Assembly: GCA_022827945.1 (NCBI GenBank)
Contig: JAJEIT010000012.1
Span: forward strand, 1-48,530
Direction: 5' to 3'
DNA length: 48,530 nt
Source of the DNA: Dehalococcoidia bacterium
GTDB lineage: Bacteria > Chloroflexota > Dehalococcoidia > Tepidiformales > Tepidiformaceae
Both the position numbers and the translations under genes were made by a program. Under the pieces are notes generated by a model, which was not told the DNA's origin, did not search any database, and saw only the letters and a list, made by a program, of their open reading frames with translations. The number at the start of each line of letters is the position of its first letter. Position 1 is the stretch's first letter. Shown piece by piece: positions 22,916 to 31,631 of the stretch.

Positions 22916-22962
22916 CCGCGCGGTAGCGCGGCGCTGCACTCAGCGAGCGGAGCGCTCTCCTA
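22916..22962 (+). repeat. Palindromic linker-arm repeat array C (short)
   Basis: One full hairpin arm (CCGCGC..GCGCGG), the linker CGCTGCACTCAG, a short arm, and the terminal CGCTCTCCTA, in which CTA is the stop of the metallo-beta-lactamase gene on the minus strand. Same family as arrays A, B and D. Confidence 0.72.
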
Positions 22963-23604
22963 CGACTCCAGCCAGAGGACGTCGCCGTGCAGGTCGGGGG
23001 CGTGGTCGCGGGAGGCGAAGACCTCGTATTCGGCCTTGCTGGCGCCGATCGTCGTGTTGTCGCCGTGGCCGGGCCAGACGGTCGTGTCGTCGGGGAGGGC
23101 GTAGAGGCGGGTGGTGATGGAGGCGATCTCCTGCTGGAGGAGCTCGTTCGAGCGGGAGTGGCCGGGACCGCCGGGGAAGAGCGTGTCGCCGACGAAGGCG
23201 TGGGCGCCGTGGATGAAGGCCGTGCTCGCGGGCGTATGGCCGGGAATGGAGACGACATCGAACGTGAGTCCGCCCACCTTCACGGTGTCACCGTCCGAGA
23301 TGGCCTCGTCGAGCGTGCCCTCGGGGATCCAGGGCTCGACGGGATCGCCGATGAGGCGGCAGCCGTAGCGCTCCTTGAGCGCGACGATGCTGGCGGTGTG
23401 GTCGCCGTGGGAGTGCGTCAGCAGGATGGTGGAGGGCTCGACGCCGGCGAACTCGACGGCGGCGATGCTCTTCTCGACCTCGTCGGGGGCGTCGATGAAG
23501 GCGGCCTCGCCGGACGCCTCGTCGATCACGATGTAGATGTTGTTGCCGAATCCGGCGGGCCCGGCGCGTACGATCCCGAGATCGCCGTCGACCAGCTTCT
23601 CCAT
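22960..23604 (-). CDS. Metallo-beta-lactamase-fold hydrolase (glyoxalase II-like)
   Basis: The 214-residue protein has the zinc motif THSHGDHT (HxHxDH), the later GHTPAS His and VFGDTLF-like segment AHAFVGDTLFPGG with bridging Asp, and a C-terminal WPGHGDNTTIG His. That set matches glyoxalase II / persulfide dioxygenase-type hydrolases; the substrate is not determined. I start at ATG 23604 with GGGGGAGGA upstream rather than the longer open frame. The TAG stop abuts array C. Confidence 0.9.
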   Translation of the reverse strand: MEKLVDGDLGIVRAGPAGFGNNIYIVIDEASGEAAFIDAPDEVEKSIAAVEFAGVEPSTILLTHSHGDHTASIVALKERYGCRLIGDPVEPWIPEGTLDEAISDGDTVKVGGLTFDVVSIPGHTPASTAFIHGAHAFVGDTLFPGGPGHSRSNELLQQEIASITTRLYALPDDTTVWPGHGDNTTIGASKAEYEVFASRDHAPDLHGDVLWLES

Positions 23605-23656
23605 GGCGTCCTCCCCCGTTGTCGGTGTTGGAGCCAAGGGTACCGGGCGGAGGGCG

Positions 23657-23896
23657 TCAGCGGGGCCGGGGAATCGGGTCTCCAGCCTCAAGGGCATCGG
23701 CAATCCATGCCTCAATCGCCCTGTCGATGTTCTCCAGCAATTCGCCGCGGCTTCGTCCCTGAGCGATGCAGCCGGGAAGATCCCTCACTTCAGCCACCCA
23801 CCCTGCGTCTCCGTCATCCGATTCGCTCCAGAGGACTTCAACGTCGTACGGCTGGTGAGAGTGTCCCTGGAACGTCCCTGTGCCCACTTGAAGCAC
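23657..23896 (-). CDS. HicB-like protein without a neighbouring HicA
   Basis: A 79-residue protein starting at a GTG (23896) with the HicB/UPF0150 signature WVAEVRDLPGCIAQGRSRGELLENI shortened to about 30 residues of core. No HicA-like frame is found within 300 bp on either side. It may be an orphan antitoxin, a small regulator, or the remnant of a lost pair. Confidence 0.7.
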   Translation of the reverse strand: MLQVGTGTFQGHSHQPYDVEVLWSESDDGDAGWVAEVRDLPGCIAQGRSRGELLENIDRAIEAWIADALEAGDPIPRPR

Positions 23897-23951
23897 CTCA
23901 CCTGAGAAAGTGAGGGGAGTGTCAGCCTATCAGCCAACACTCCCCCAGTCC

Positions 23952-24188
23952 CTAGCTGCCTGGGGACGCGGGCCTGGCGGTGGAGGTGCTGGTGAGGCGG
24001 CCGGCGGCAAGGCCGACGAAGACGCCCAGGACCGTCTCGAGCACGTGGGTCAGGGTGCCGCGCACGCCCGCGTCGCCGTCGACGGCGCCGAGAGCGATGA
24101 GGCCCAGCAGCGAGACGACGAGCACGAGCGCGAGCACGGAGATGACGTTGACGATGTTGCGCCCGACCGCGATCTGCGCGCTGGTCAT
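23952..24188 (-). CDS. Small two-helix membrane protein
   Basis: A 78-residue protein from ATG 24188 (MTSAQIAVGRNIVNVISV). Two hydrophobic segments (about 12-34 and 45-63) flank a short acidic loop, and a Ser/Thr/Pro tail follows. Its start overlaps the stop of the 46-residue gene upstream (ATGA). Size and topology resemble phage holins and other small membrane proteins, but no motif decides it. Confidence 0.55.
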   Translation of the reverse strand: MTSAQIAVGRNIVNVISVLALVLVVSLLGLIALGAVDGDAGVRGTLTHVLETVLGVFVGLAAGRLTSTSTARPASPGS

Positions 24189-24325
24189 GCCCGCGCCACC
24201 CGGCCCGTGTCGCGCTCGATGGCGCAATCGCTGCGGGGCCGCAGGAGGCCGTGCAGGGCGAGGCCGGCGCCCGCGCGCAGGAGCACGCCCACCGTCATCG
24301 CGTAGGTGAAGAGAAACGTTCGCAT
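24185..24325 (-). CDS. Very small membrane protein (46 aa)
   Basis: Begins MRTFLFTYAMTVGVLLRAGA with an excellent GAGGAGG ribosome site just upstream. One hydrophobic helix (residues 3-28) and a charged C-terminus. It is translationally coupled to the 78-residue gene. Function unknown; the strong ribosome site and overlap support real expression. Confidence 0.55.
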   Translation of the reverse strand: MRTFLFTYAMTVGVLLRAGAGLALHGLLRPRSDCAIERDTGRVARA

Positions 24326-24468
24326 TCCATCCTCCTCGGAAGTCGTGCGGCGAGGATGGGTGGCGCACCAGCAAGGGCCGAGGGGCGGATGTCGCTCGGG
24401 CGGCGGGGGCGGGGCGTGTGCTACGGTCGCAGGAGCGACCGATGAAGGCCGCTCCTGAAGGGGTAGAC

Positions 24469-25416
24469 GTGAACAATCTGACAATCGGGACCCACATCCT
24501 TGCGCGCGATGCCAGCGGCCTCATCGACGGCATCGTGGCGGCGGATCGGGCGGGCGTGAACACGGCCTGGCTCACGAGCGGCGGCCCCGCTCCCGACCCC
24601 CTCGCCGTGTTCGCAGCGGCTGCGGGCAGCACTGAACAGATCGGGTTCGGCACCTCGATCATCCCCACCTTCCCCCGCCACCCGCTGGCCATGGTGCAGG
24701 GCGCGGTGGTGGTCGATCAGCTGGCTCCGGGCAGGCTGAAGCTGGGGATTGGCCCGAGCCACAAGCCCGCTGTGGAGGCGACGTACAGCTTCGAGTTTGT
24801 CCGGCCCCTCCAGCACCTGCGGGAGTACCTGACCATCCTGAACGCCATCCTCAAGGAGGGCTCGGTCGAGTTTCACGGCGAGCGGCTGCATTGCGAGGCG
24901 CAACTGCAGTCGCCCACGCAGGTGAAGGTGCTCGCCTCGGCCCTGCGGCCGAACGCCTATCGGCTCTGCGGCGAGCTGGCCGACGGCGCCATCTCCTGGG
25001 TGAGTCCGCTGCCGCACCTGCAGCGCGTGGCCGTGCCCGCGATGGACGAGGGCGCGCAGGCGGCCGGCCGGGAGCGACCGGCGCTCGTGGCGCACGTCCC
25101 CGTCGTGGTCTCCGATGACGCCGATGGGGTGTGGGAAGCGGCGCAGCAACAGCTCGGCTTCTATCCCCGGCTCCCGTACTACTCCGCCATGTGGCAGGAC
25201 GCGGGCTTCCCGGAGGCCGAGGACGGCACGTTCTCGCGGGCGATGTCCGACGCGCTGGTCATCCAGGGTTCGGAGGAAGCCGTCGCCGAGCGCGTCCGCA
25301 GGCTGCCGTCGTCCGGGGTCGATGAGATGCTCGCGGGCGTGATCCGCCTCGAGAGCGACCCCGCCGCCGCCGACCGCACGATCGAGTTGCTGGGAGCGCT
25401 CGCCCAGGAGGAGTAG
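24469..25416 (+). CDS. LLM-class (F420-dependent-type) oxidoreductase
   Basis: About 315 residues of bacterial luciferase-like TIM barrel. It begins VNNLTIGTHILARDASGLI and contains EQIGFGTSIIPTFPRHP, VDQLAPGRLKLGIGPSHKP and a C-terminal SSGVDEMLAGVIRL. The motifs fit the F420-dependent rather than flavin-only branch, but the cofactor is inferred. GTG 24469 with GAAGGGG upstream is my preferred start; ATG 24442 with AGGAG is the alternative. TACGGT at 24422 may be the -10. The substrate is unknown and there are no F420 biosynthesis genes nearby. Confidence 0.87.
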   Translation: MNNLTIGTHILARDASGLIDGIVAADRAGVNTAWLTSGGPAPDPLAVFAAAAGSTEQIGFGTSIIPTFPRHPLAMVQGAVVVDQLAPGRLKLGIGPSHKPAVEATYSFEFVRPLQHLREYLTILNAILKEGSVEFHGERLHCEAQLQSPTQVKVLASALRPNAYRLCGELADGAISWVSPLPHLQRVAVPAMDEGAQAAGRERPALVAHVPVVVSDDADGVWEAAQQQLGFYPRLPYYSAMWQDAGFPEAEDGTFSRAMSDALVIQGSEEAVAERVRRLPSSGVDEMLAGVIRLESDPAAADRTIELLGALAQEE

Positions 25417-25559
25417 GCGCCGCGCCCGGTCCGGCGAGCATGCATCTGGCCGGAAGACTGGCCAGGTCTCGTCAGACGGCCAGGAATTTAGGGGCGAAAC
25501 CGAATGCCGGGTCGTCTGGCCGGCATGGGGGCGTCGTATAGTCCGGCGGCAGGACAGCT

Positions 25560-27971
25560 GTGCCCAGGCGGGAGGATGTCCCGGGCGAGCGGGCGTCTTC
25601 GCGGGCTGGGGCTGCATGCCGGGGGAGGAAGGCCCTGAACGACGCCCTGCAGGTCGGCCAGTTCGCGATCGTCTCCCACGAGCCCCAGGAGCGCGGAGCC
25701 ACCATCGGCATCGCCGAGGGGAACGGGACGGGGGCGGAGCGCTGTGAGCTGTTCGCGCTGGCGGAGGGGACGACGCCCGCCGCCCACGAGTACGCCGGCC
25801 ACCTCGTCTCGCAGGCGGAACGCACCTGGAAGACCCTCAACCTGAGCCTTACGGGTGCGCTCATCGCCATCTTCGGCGAGGCCCAGCGCTCCCTGCTGGA
25901 CTGGAACACGCGCAGCGTCTCGCAGCATCGCGTGGGGCTGGGCCTCGGATGCCTGGCCCGGCAGGGCGACCGCATCGTTCTTGCCGCGCGGGGCCCCGCG
26001 AGCATCCTCCACGCCTCCGGGGACACCCTCACCCTGCACGAGCCCGACGACGAGCACGCCGAGCCGATGAACGGCCTCGAACCGGGCCAGCCCCAGCTCA
26101 TGTCGCTCGCGCTCGCCCCGGGCGACCGCGTCCTGCTGGTCACGACCAACATCACCGAGTCGCTGAGCGAAGAAGCGCTGGCGGACATCCTCAACCGCTC
26201 GCTGCCCGAGGTGCTTCCCAATCTCTACCGGCGCATCACGCACCTGCGCGACGCGGCCGTCCTGCTCGTGGGGGTTCCGGAGGCGGGCGAGGAGATCCTG
26301 CCGCCACCGCCTCCACCGGCCGCGCGCGAGCCGGAGGACGAGGGGCCCGTCATCGGCGGCGAGGCGCCCGCCGGCGGTTCCGCCCCGGACTTCCAGCCGA
26401 GCCTCTTCGTCGAGAGCGTCCCCGAAGCGTCCGCTCTCGACAACGCCCGCAGACGGCTGGAGGACGTCGACGCCCGGTCGCGGGTCGATGCGGAGCTGCC
26501 GCAGGCGACCCCCCTGGCCATGGCGCAGGAGCTCCCGCCCCTGCGCCGGGCCGTGGGCGACGGCGGCGCGATCCCGCAGCTTCCCTCCGCCACCCTCCGC
26601 GGCGGGGGCGGTTCGAGCTTCTTCCGGCAGGTGGCGCACGTGCGCCAGCCGCCCGCGCCGCCCGTGACATCGCACCACACGGGGGCGGCGCCGGTCGGCC
26701 AGCTGGCCGCCGACCGGCGCATGCAGCTCTCGGCGACGACCAGCGTCCCCATCTCCGGGAGCCTCGCGACGGGAACGCGCACCGGCGGCGCGGTGGTGCG
26801 GGCGCGCAGGAGCATGGGAGGAGGGATGCGGACCGGCGGACGCACGGAGACGGCGGGGGGAGGCTTCTCGCCGCCCGCCTGGCTGGCCGCGCTGGCCGCG
26901 CTCCTGCTCCTCGCCGGCATCGTCTCCTGGGCGGTCCTCCCCGGATTGCTGGAGAGCGACGAGGCGACGCGCCTCTCACGACTGATCGACGAGGCGGAGC
27001 GCGAGATCGCGACCGCCAACGCCGTCGACCAGGCCGACCTGCGCCGCGCGGCGCTCACGCGGGCGCGCGGCATCCTGCTGGAGGCGGCAGCGCTGGCCGG
27101 GGGCGCGAGCCTCGCCGAGCCCCTCCTGCACCAGGCCGACCGTGAGCTCGCGGCCCTGGACGCGATCGTGGCGCCGATGCAGATCCGCACGTTCGCCGAC
27201 CTCCGGGGGTTCGGCGAAGCGCCCATCGCGGCCCGCCAGCTCGTGGTCAGCGCCTCGCACGCCTACCTGCTCGACTCCGGCGGGGGCCAGGTGATCTCCA
27301 TCGCACTCTCGACGGGCAAGAAGGCGACCGTGTTCGCCGCCGGGGAGGAGACCCCGCTGGCGCCCGCGGCCATCACTTACGCCGACGTCTCGCGCCCGGG
27401 CGGATCCGCCCTCCTGATCGTGGATGAGGGGGGAGGACTGTGGACGTGGAGCGATGCCGGATGGGTCGCCGAGATCGAGTTTGCCCGGCCCGAGGGGCTC
27501 ACCGTCACCGACATGTACTTCGCCGAAGGCCTGCTCTACGTGCTCGATGCGCCCAACGCGACCGTCTATAGCTTCGCCGCGAGCCCCTCGGGGCTCAGTC
27601 TTGCTCCCGTGGTCGTGCACCAGGGACCCGAGCTCGCGACCGCCAGGCGCATCATGGTGGACGCGGGGGTGTTGCTGACGGCCGGCGCGGACGGCTCGGT
27701 CCGGCGCTACAGCGGCGAGCTGACGCTGTTGCTCGCGCAGGCCGGTATCGACACACCCCTGACCGCCGCGGCCACCCCGCACACGAGCGGTTTCGCCGGC
27801 GAGATCGCCATCCTCGACGCGAGCGCCGACCGCATCGTCGTCCTGGCGGAGGACGGGACCTTCGCACGCCAGTACCGCCACGCGGAGCTGGAGAACCTGA
27901 CGGCCTTCACGATGCGCGGCGGCTTCGGCTGGGTGATCAGCGGCGAGCAGCTCCGCCGGATCACGTTCTAG
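25560..27971 (+). CDS. Pseudo-PP2C domain, membrane helix and beta-propeller-like ectodomain
   Basis: A protein of up to 803 residues. Residues about 25-245 follow the PP2C phosphatase course, but the metal-binding DGMGGH position reads EGTTPAAH and the SDGLT position reads TTNIT, so it should be catalytically dead. A Pro-rich, disordered linker runs to about 435, then one membrane helix (about 438-465, PPAWLAALAALLLLAGIVSW). A helical stretch and repeated beta strands in the C-terminal 300 residues look like a propeller outside the cell. The start is uncertain (GTG 25560; a CTG near 25635 has GGGGGAGG upstream). It may couple an outside signal to an inner phosphatase-like module. Confidence 0.75.
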   Translation: MPRREDVPGERASSRAGAACRGRKALNDALQVGQFAIVSHEPQERGATIGIAEGNGTGAERCELFALAEGTTPAAHEYAGHLVSQAERTWKTLNLSLTGALIAIFGEAQRSLLDWNTRSVSQHRVGLGLGCLARQGDRIVLAARGPASILHASGDTLTLHEPDDEHAEPMNGLEPGQPQLMSLALAPGDRVLLVTTNITESLSEEALADILNRSLPEVLPNLYRRITHLRDAAVLLVGVPEAGEEILPPPPPPAAREPEDEGPVIGGEAPAGGSAPDFQPSLFVESVPEASALDNARRRLEDVDARSRVDAELPQATPLAMAQELPPLRRAVGDGGAIPQLPSATLRGGGGSSFFRQVAHVRQPPAPPVTSHHTGAAPVGQLAADRRMQLSATTSVPISGSLATGTRTGGAVVRARRSMGGGMRTGGRTETAGGGFSPPAWLAALAALLLLAGIVSWAVLPGLLESDEATRLSRLIDEAEREIATANAVDQADLRRAALTRARGILLEAAALAGGASLAEPLLHQADRELAALDAIVAPMQIRTFADLRGFGEAPIAARQLVVSASHAYLLDSGGGQVISIALSTGKKATVFAAGEETPLAPAAITYADVSRPGGSALLIVDEGGGLWTWSDAGWVAEIEFARPEGLTVTDMYFAEGLLYVLDAPNATVYSFAASPSGLSLAPVVVHQGPELATARRIMVDAGVLLTAGADGSVRRYSGELTLLLAQAGIDTPLTAAATPHTSGFAGEIAILDASADRIVVLAEDGTFARQYRHAELENLTAFTMRGGFGWVISGEQLRRITF

Positions 27972-28716
27972 CGGGCCAGCGAGCCCGCCACAGGTAGGCC
28001 AGCGCGCCGCAGGCGACACCCACGTTGAGTGAATCCACGCGCTCGTCCATGGGGAGCTGCACGCGGAAGTCGCTGGCCTCGTTCAGCAGGCGGCTCACGC
28101 CGCGCTCCTCCCCGCCCAGGACCAGGGCGGTGCAATCCGGCCAGTCGAAGCCGGTGGCGTCCGCGGCGCCCTCGCCGGGGGAGGCGGCCACCACCCAGTA
28201 GCCCGCCTCCTTGAGCTGCGCCAGCGCGCGGGCGAGGTTCTGGGGCGCGGCCACGGGGGCAAGGAAGCTGAGTCCCGCGCTCGCGCGATGGACGCCCGGC
28301 GTGAGGGCCACGCCCCGCCGGGGCGGCAGGACGACCACCTCGGCGCCCGTCGCCACGGCGACGCGCAGCACGGCGCCCGTGTTCTGCGGATCGGTGACGC
28401 CGTCGAGCACGAGCGCGAGCGAGGGGCCGGTCGCCTTGCGGGGAATGGAGGCGGCGGGCAGCCGCCGCAGGCGCACGAGCACGCCCTGGTGCACGCCCCC
28501 GCCCGTCAGCTCCGCGAGCCGCTCGGCATCGACGGCCTCGACGGGCAGCCCCTGGGCCGCCGCCTCCTCCACGAGCGCGGCCACGCGCCGGTTGGAGGCG
28601 CCTTCAGCGTGCAGGAGGCGCTTCGCCAGGCCCTGGCGCAGGGCCTGCTGGCAGGCGTGCACGCCGAAGGCCAGGTCGTCGGGGGTGGACTTGGGCTTCG
28701 GCCGCATGCGCGCCAT
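27961..28716 (-). CDS. rlmB: 23S rRNA 2'-O-methyltransferase, RlmB/TrmH type
   Basis: The 251-residue SPOUT methyltransferase has an N-terminal substrate-binding domain (FGVHACQQALRQG) and the three knot motifs LVLDGVTDPQNTGAVLR, LVLGGEERGVSRLL and RVDSLNVGVACGALAY. The group methylates guanosine 2251 of 23S rRNA; the close relative TrmH acts on tRNA, so the exact target is not certain. Its 3' end overlaps the convergent pseudo-PP2C gene by 11 bp. Confidence 0.85.
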   Translation of the reverse strand: MARMRPKPKSTPDDLAFGVHACQQALRQGLAKRLLHAEGASNRRVAALVEEAAAQGLPVEAVDAERLAELTGGGVHQGVLVRLRRLPAASIPRKATGPSLALVLDGVTDPQNTGAVLRVAVATGAEVVVLPPRRGVALTPGVHRASAGLSFLAPVAAPQNLARALAQLKEAGYWVVAASPGEGAADATGFDWPDCTALVLGGEERGVSRLLNEASDFRVQLPMDERVDSLNVGVACGALAYLWRARWPART

Positions 28717-28947
28717 GTGTCGTTCGCTCCGCTCCGGGCAGCGGCTTTCGGCAAGCGCTCCTTCACCTTCCGGGGGGACGCTCGTGCCGGGCTGCCCTAC
28801 ACTCAGACCAACCTTGCCACTGCCGATGCGCCCTGTCTCGCACCGGGACGGCGCGACGGCGGCGGGGGCAGGCTTGATACCATCTCACGAGCGGGGCATG
28901 CGACCCCGCCAGGAACCTCACTTGATGCCGACGACCGGGACCAGGGC

Positions 28948-31113
28948 TTGAGCACGCGCTTCGTGGCGAAACACACGATCCGACTCCTGGCCGCTCTGGC
29001 CCTGCTGGCGGCGATCGTCGCGGCGCAGCCGGCCGCCGCCCCCGCCGAACCGGCCGGCAAGCACTGGGTAAGCGTTCGCCTGGCGTCGGGCGCGGAGGAC
29101 GCATCCTCGCTGGAAGGCCGGGGCTACCGCCAGCTGCCCGTGCCCGAAGGGATGACGACAGAGGCCTACCTGGACTGGCTCGAAGAGCAGCCGGGCATCG
29201 CCAGCGTCTCGCCCAACCCCACGGTGACCGCCGCCGGCGACCCCAATGACGCGTTCTACGCAAGCGCGCAGGCGCCCTACCTCGGGCCGGTGGGGGCGCC
29301 CGGCGGGTGGGACATCACCACCAACGCCGAGGACATCATCGTCGCGGTGATCGATTCGGGGATCGACCTCCGGCACGAAGACCTGGTGGCCAACCTCTGG
29401 CGGAATCCCAACGACGCCGACAACGACGGCGTCGACGACGACAACAACGGCTGCATCGACGACGAACACGGCTGCCGGTTCGTGAACCTGACCCCCAAGC
29501 GCATCACCGAATGCGGCTACACCTCGAGCACGCCGAACGGCGACGTCCAGGACGACGACGGCACGGCGGACGCGCTCGGTTCGCACGGGACGGCCGTGGC
29601 CGGGATCATCGGCGCCCGCGGAAACAACAGTACCGGCATCAGCGGCGTCGCCTGGCGCGTGCGCCTGATGATCCTGAAGGCGCTCGACTGCGGACCGGGA
29701 GACGCGCAGCCCACGGGCGAGATGGCGAACGTCGCGCGAGCGATCGACTACGCCCGGCGCATGGGCGCGGACATCATCAATCTCAGCCTCGCCAGCTCGC
29801 CGGGCGACCCCGCCGCCGACATCCCCGAGCTGCGGCAGGCGATCGAGGATGCGCTGGCCGAGGGCCTCATCATCGTGGTCTCGGCGGGCAACCATGCGTC
29901 GCGAGGCGTGGGCTTTCCCGCGGCCTACGCGCAGTACCCGAACGTCATCGGCGTGGGGGCGAGCGACCCCGCCAACGACAACGCCTGGGCCCCCTACAGC
30001 TCCTTCGGGGGCGGCGTGGACGTAGCCGCGCCCGGCAGCGGGATGGCCAGCACCATCCGCTCCGACCTGCTCTCCCTGCCCTACGGAACCCTGCCCGGGG
30101 CGACGAGCTGGGCGGCGCCCATGGTCACCGGCCTGTTCGCGCTCGTGATGGCGCGCAACCCCGACCTCACGATGGAGGAGTACATCGACATCGTGCAGGA
30201 GTCCGCCAGCGAGCCCACCCCGGCCGCCCACGGCGGCAACTGGGCCGGTCACGGCGTGATCGACATGAAGGCCGCCCTCGAGCGCGTCCCCATGACGGTG
30301 AGCGGCTCCGCTCTCGACGACTGGACGCGGCCGCCTTCGGGAACGGCGGTGCGCGCCCTCATCGACGGGGTGGAGTGCGGCGCCACCCGGACGGAGCACG
30401 CGAACGGGACGGCCAGCTACTCGCTGCGCATCGCCGGCGAGAACGAGGTCCCGGGCTGCGGCGCGCCGGGACGCGAGGTGGAGATCTTCATCGGCGAACG
30501 CCGTGCGGCGACCGTCCTGCCCTGGGGCGCCCCCAACGAGTCCCTCGCGCGCTCCGAGTACACGGTGAACGGCATCGACCCGCCGCCGGGCGCGATCGTG
30601 GCGCAGGAGCTGGGCGCGGGCTGGAGCCAGGTCGCCTACCTTGGCCCGACGGCGTCGCTGCCCGCGGCCGCGGCCGCCTTCCCCGAGGGCTGGTCCGCCG
30701 TCGCCGTGTGGGACCCCACCGCCGAAGGCGGCGGGGCGTTCCTCCTCTACTACCCCGGCGCCCCCGACGAAGCGCAGACGCTGGCCGAGCTCTCCCGCTA
30801 CCAGGCGCTCTGGGTCTACAGCAACGGCGGGGGCGTGTTCGACGCCAACCCGGACGAGCCGCCCGGCCGCCGCGTCGAGCTGGTGGAGGGGTGGAACGCG
30901 GTCGTCTACACGGGCGCGTCGCGGCCCGTGGAGGCGGCCCTGGCCAGCATCGCCGGCCGCTACGACCAGGTGCTGCGCTACGACAACCTCACGGGTCTCT
31001 GGGATTCGTACCTGCCCGGCTCGGCGCCGGCGCTGAACGACTTCGGCGGCCTGCACCCGTACCGCATCTACTGGATCAGGATGATCGCCCCCGCCACGCT
31101 GGTGATGTTCTAG
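28948..31113 (+). CDS. Secreted subtilisin-family (S8) serine protease
   Basis: About 721 residues. A signal peptide (KHTIRLLAALALLAAIVAA) precedes a possible short inhibitor-like propeptide and the S8 domain with Asp136 in VAVIDSGIDLR, His213 in GSHGTAVAGIIG, the oxyanion Asn in SAGNH and Ser387 in GATSWAAP (instead of the usual GTS). An Asp-rich insert (DADNDGVDDDNNGCIDD) after the Asp motif probably binds calcium. The C-terminal 300 residues are beta-rich accessory domains. Start is TTG 28948 or GTG 28963. The 230-bp region upstream holds a TACCAT -10 candidate near 28877 and a GCGGGG/CCCCGC hairpin. Confidence 0.9.
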   Translation: MSTRFVAKHTIRLLAALALLAAIVAAQPAAAPAEPAGKHWVSVRLASGAEDASSLEGRGYRQLPVPEGMTTEAYLDWLEEQPGIASVSPNPTVTAAGDPNDAFYASAQAPYLGPVGAPGGWDITTNAEDIIVAVIDSGIDLRHEDLVANLWRNPNDADNDGVDDDNNGCIDDEHGCRFVNLTPKRITECGYTSSTPNGDVQDDDGTADALGSHGTAVAGIIGARGNNSTGISGVAWRVRLMILKALDCGPGDAQPTGEMANVARAIDYARRMGADIINLSLASSPGDPAADIPELRQAIEDALAEGLIIVVSAGNHASRGVGFPAAYAQYPNVIGVGASDPANDNAWAPYSSFGGGVDVAAPGSGMASTIRSDLLSLPYGTLPGATSWAAPMVTGLFALVMARNPDLTMEEYIDIVQESASEPTPAAHGGNWAGHGVIDMKAALERVPMTVSGSALDDWTRPPSGTAVRALIDGVECGATRTEHANGTASYSLRIAGENEVPGCGAPGREVEIFIGERRAATVLPWGAPNESLARSEYTVNGIDPPPGAIVAQELGAGWSQVAYLGPTASLPAAAAAFPEGWSAVAVWDPTAEGGGAFLLYYPGAPDEAQTLAELSRYQALWVYSNGGGVFDANPDEPPGRRVELVEGWNAVVYTGASRPVEAALASIAGRYDQVLRYDNLTGLWDSYLPGSAPALNDFGGLHPYRIYWIRMIAPATLVMF

Positions 31114-31169
31114 CGCGGCGCGTCAGGAGCGGGTTCTGGCTGCGGGGACGCCCCCGCAAGCTCCACCGC

Positions 31170-31631
31170 ATGTCCCCGGACCTCGATCGCTGCGGCGCGC
31201 CCACGCGCGGCGGCGCCCCCTGCCGCTTCCCCGCCGGCCGGTGCCCGCACGACGCGCATGCCCGCGCCCGCGGGGGAGGGCCCGTCCGGGAACGGCCGGC
31301 GTCACCCGTGGGCGCGATCCGGGAGCGCGATCTGCGCACGCTGGGCTGGTGGCTGATCGAGGAGACGCTGGCGGGCCGCGTCACGCCCCCCGAGGCCTCG
31401 GCCGTGAACCGCATGATGCACACCCTGCTGCAGCTCGGCCCCACCCCCGAGGCGGACGATCTGGCCCTGCAGGAGGTGGCGCTGCGCGGCCTGCTGATGC
31501 ACGGCGTCCCGCCCCGGACGGAGGACGAGTGGCGCCGCGCCGCCGAGATCTTCGACGACGAGGCGCTCGCGGAGTTCCGGCGGTGGGCGGCCCTGGAAGA
31601 AGGGGCCGCGGAGGAGCGTGCGGAGCCCTAG
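31170..31631 (+). CDS. Zinc-binding-motif protein, possible phage terminase small subunit
   Basis: A 153-residue protein beginning MSPDLDRCGAPTRGGAPC, followed by CRFPAGRCPHDAH. This CGAxTRxGxPC...C..H arrangement is common in small terminase-like and other phage-associated proteins in bacterial genomes, which is why I suggest TerS. The rest is helical (ERDLRTLGWWLIEETLAG onward) with an acidic tail. It ends 4 bp into the convergent DUF5667 gene. The functional call is tentative; the coding call is stronger. Confidence 0.5.
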   Translation: MSPDLDRCGAPTRGGAPCRFPAGRCPHDAHARARGGGPVRERPASPVGAIRERDLRTLGWWLIEETLAGRVTPPEASAVNRMMHTLLQLGPTPEADDLALQEVALRGLLMHGVPPRTEDEWRRAAEIFDDEALAEFRRWAALEEGAAEERAEP

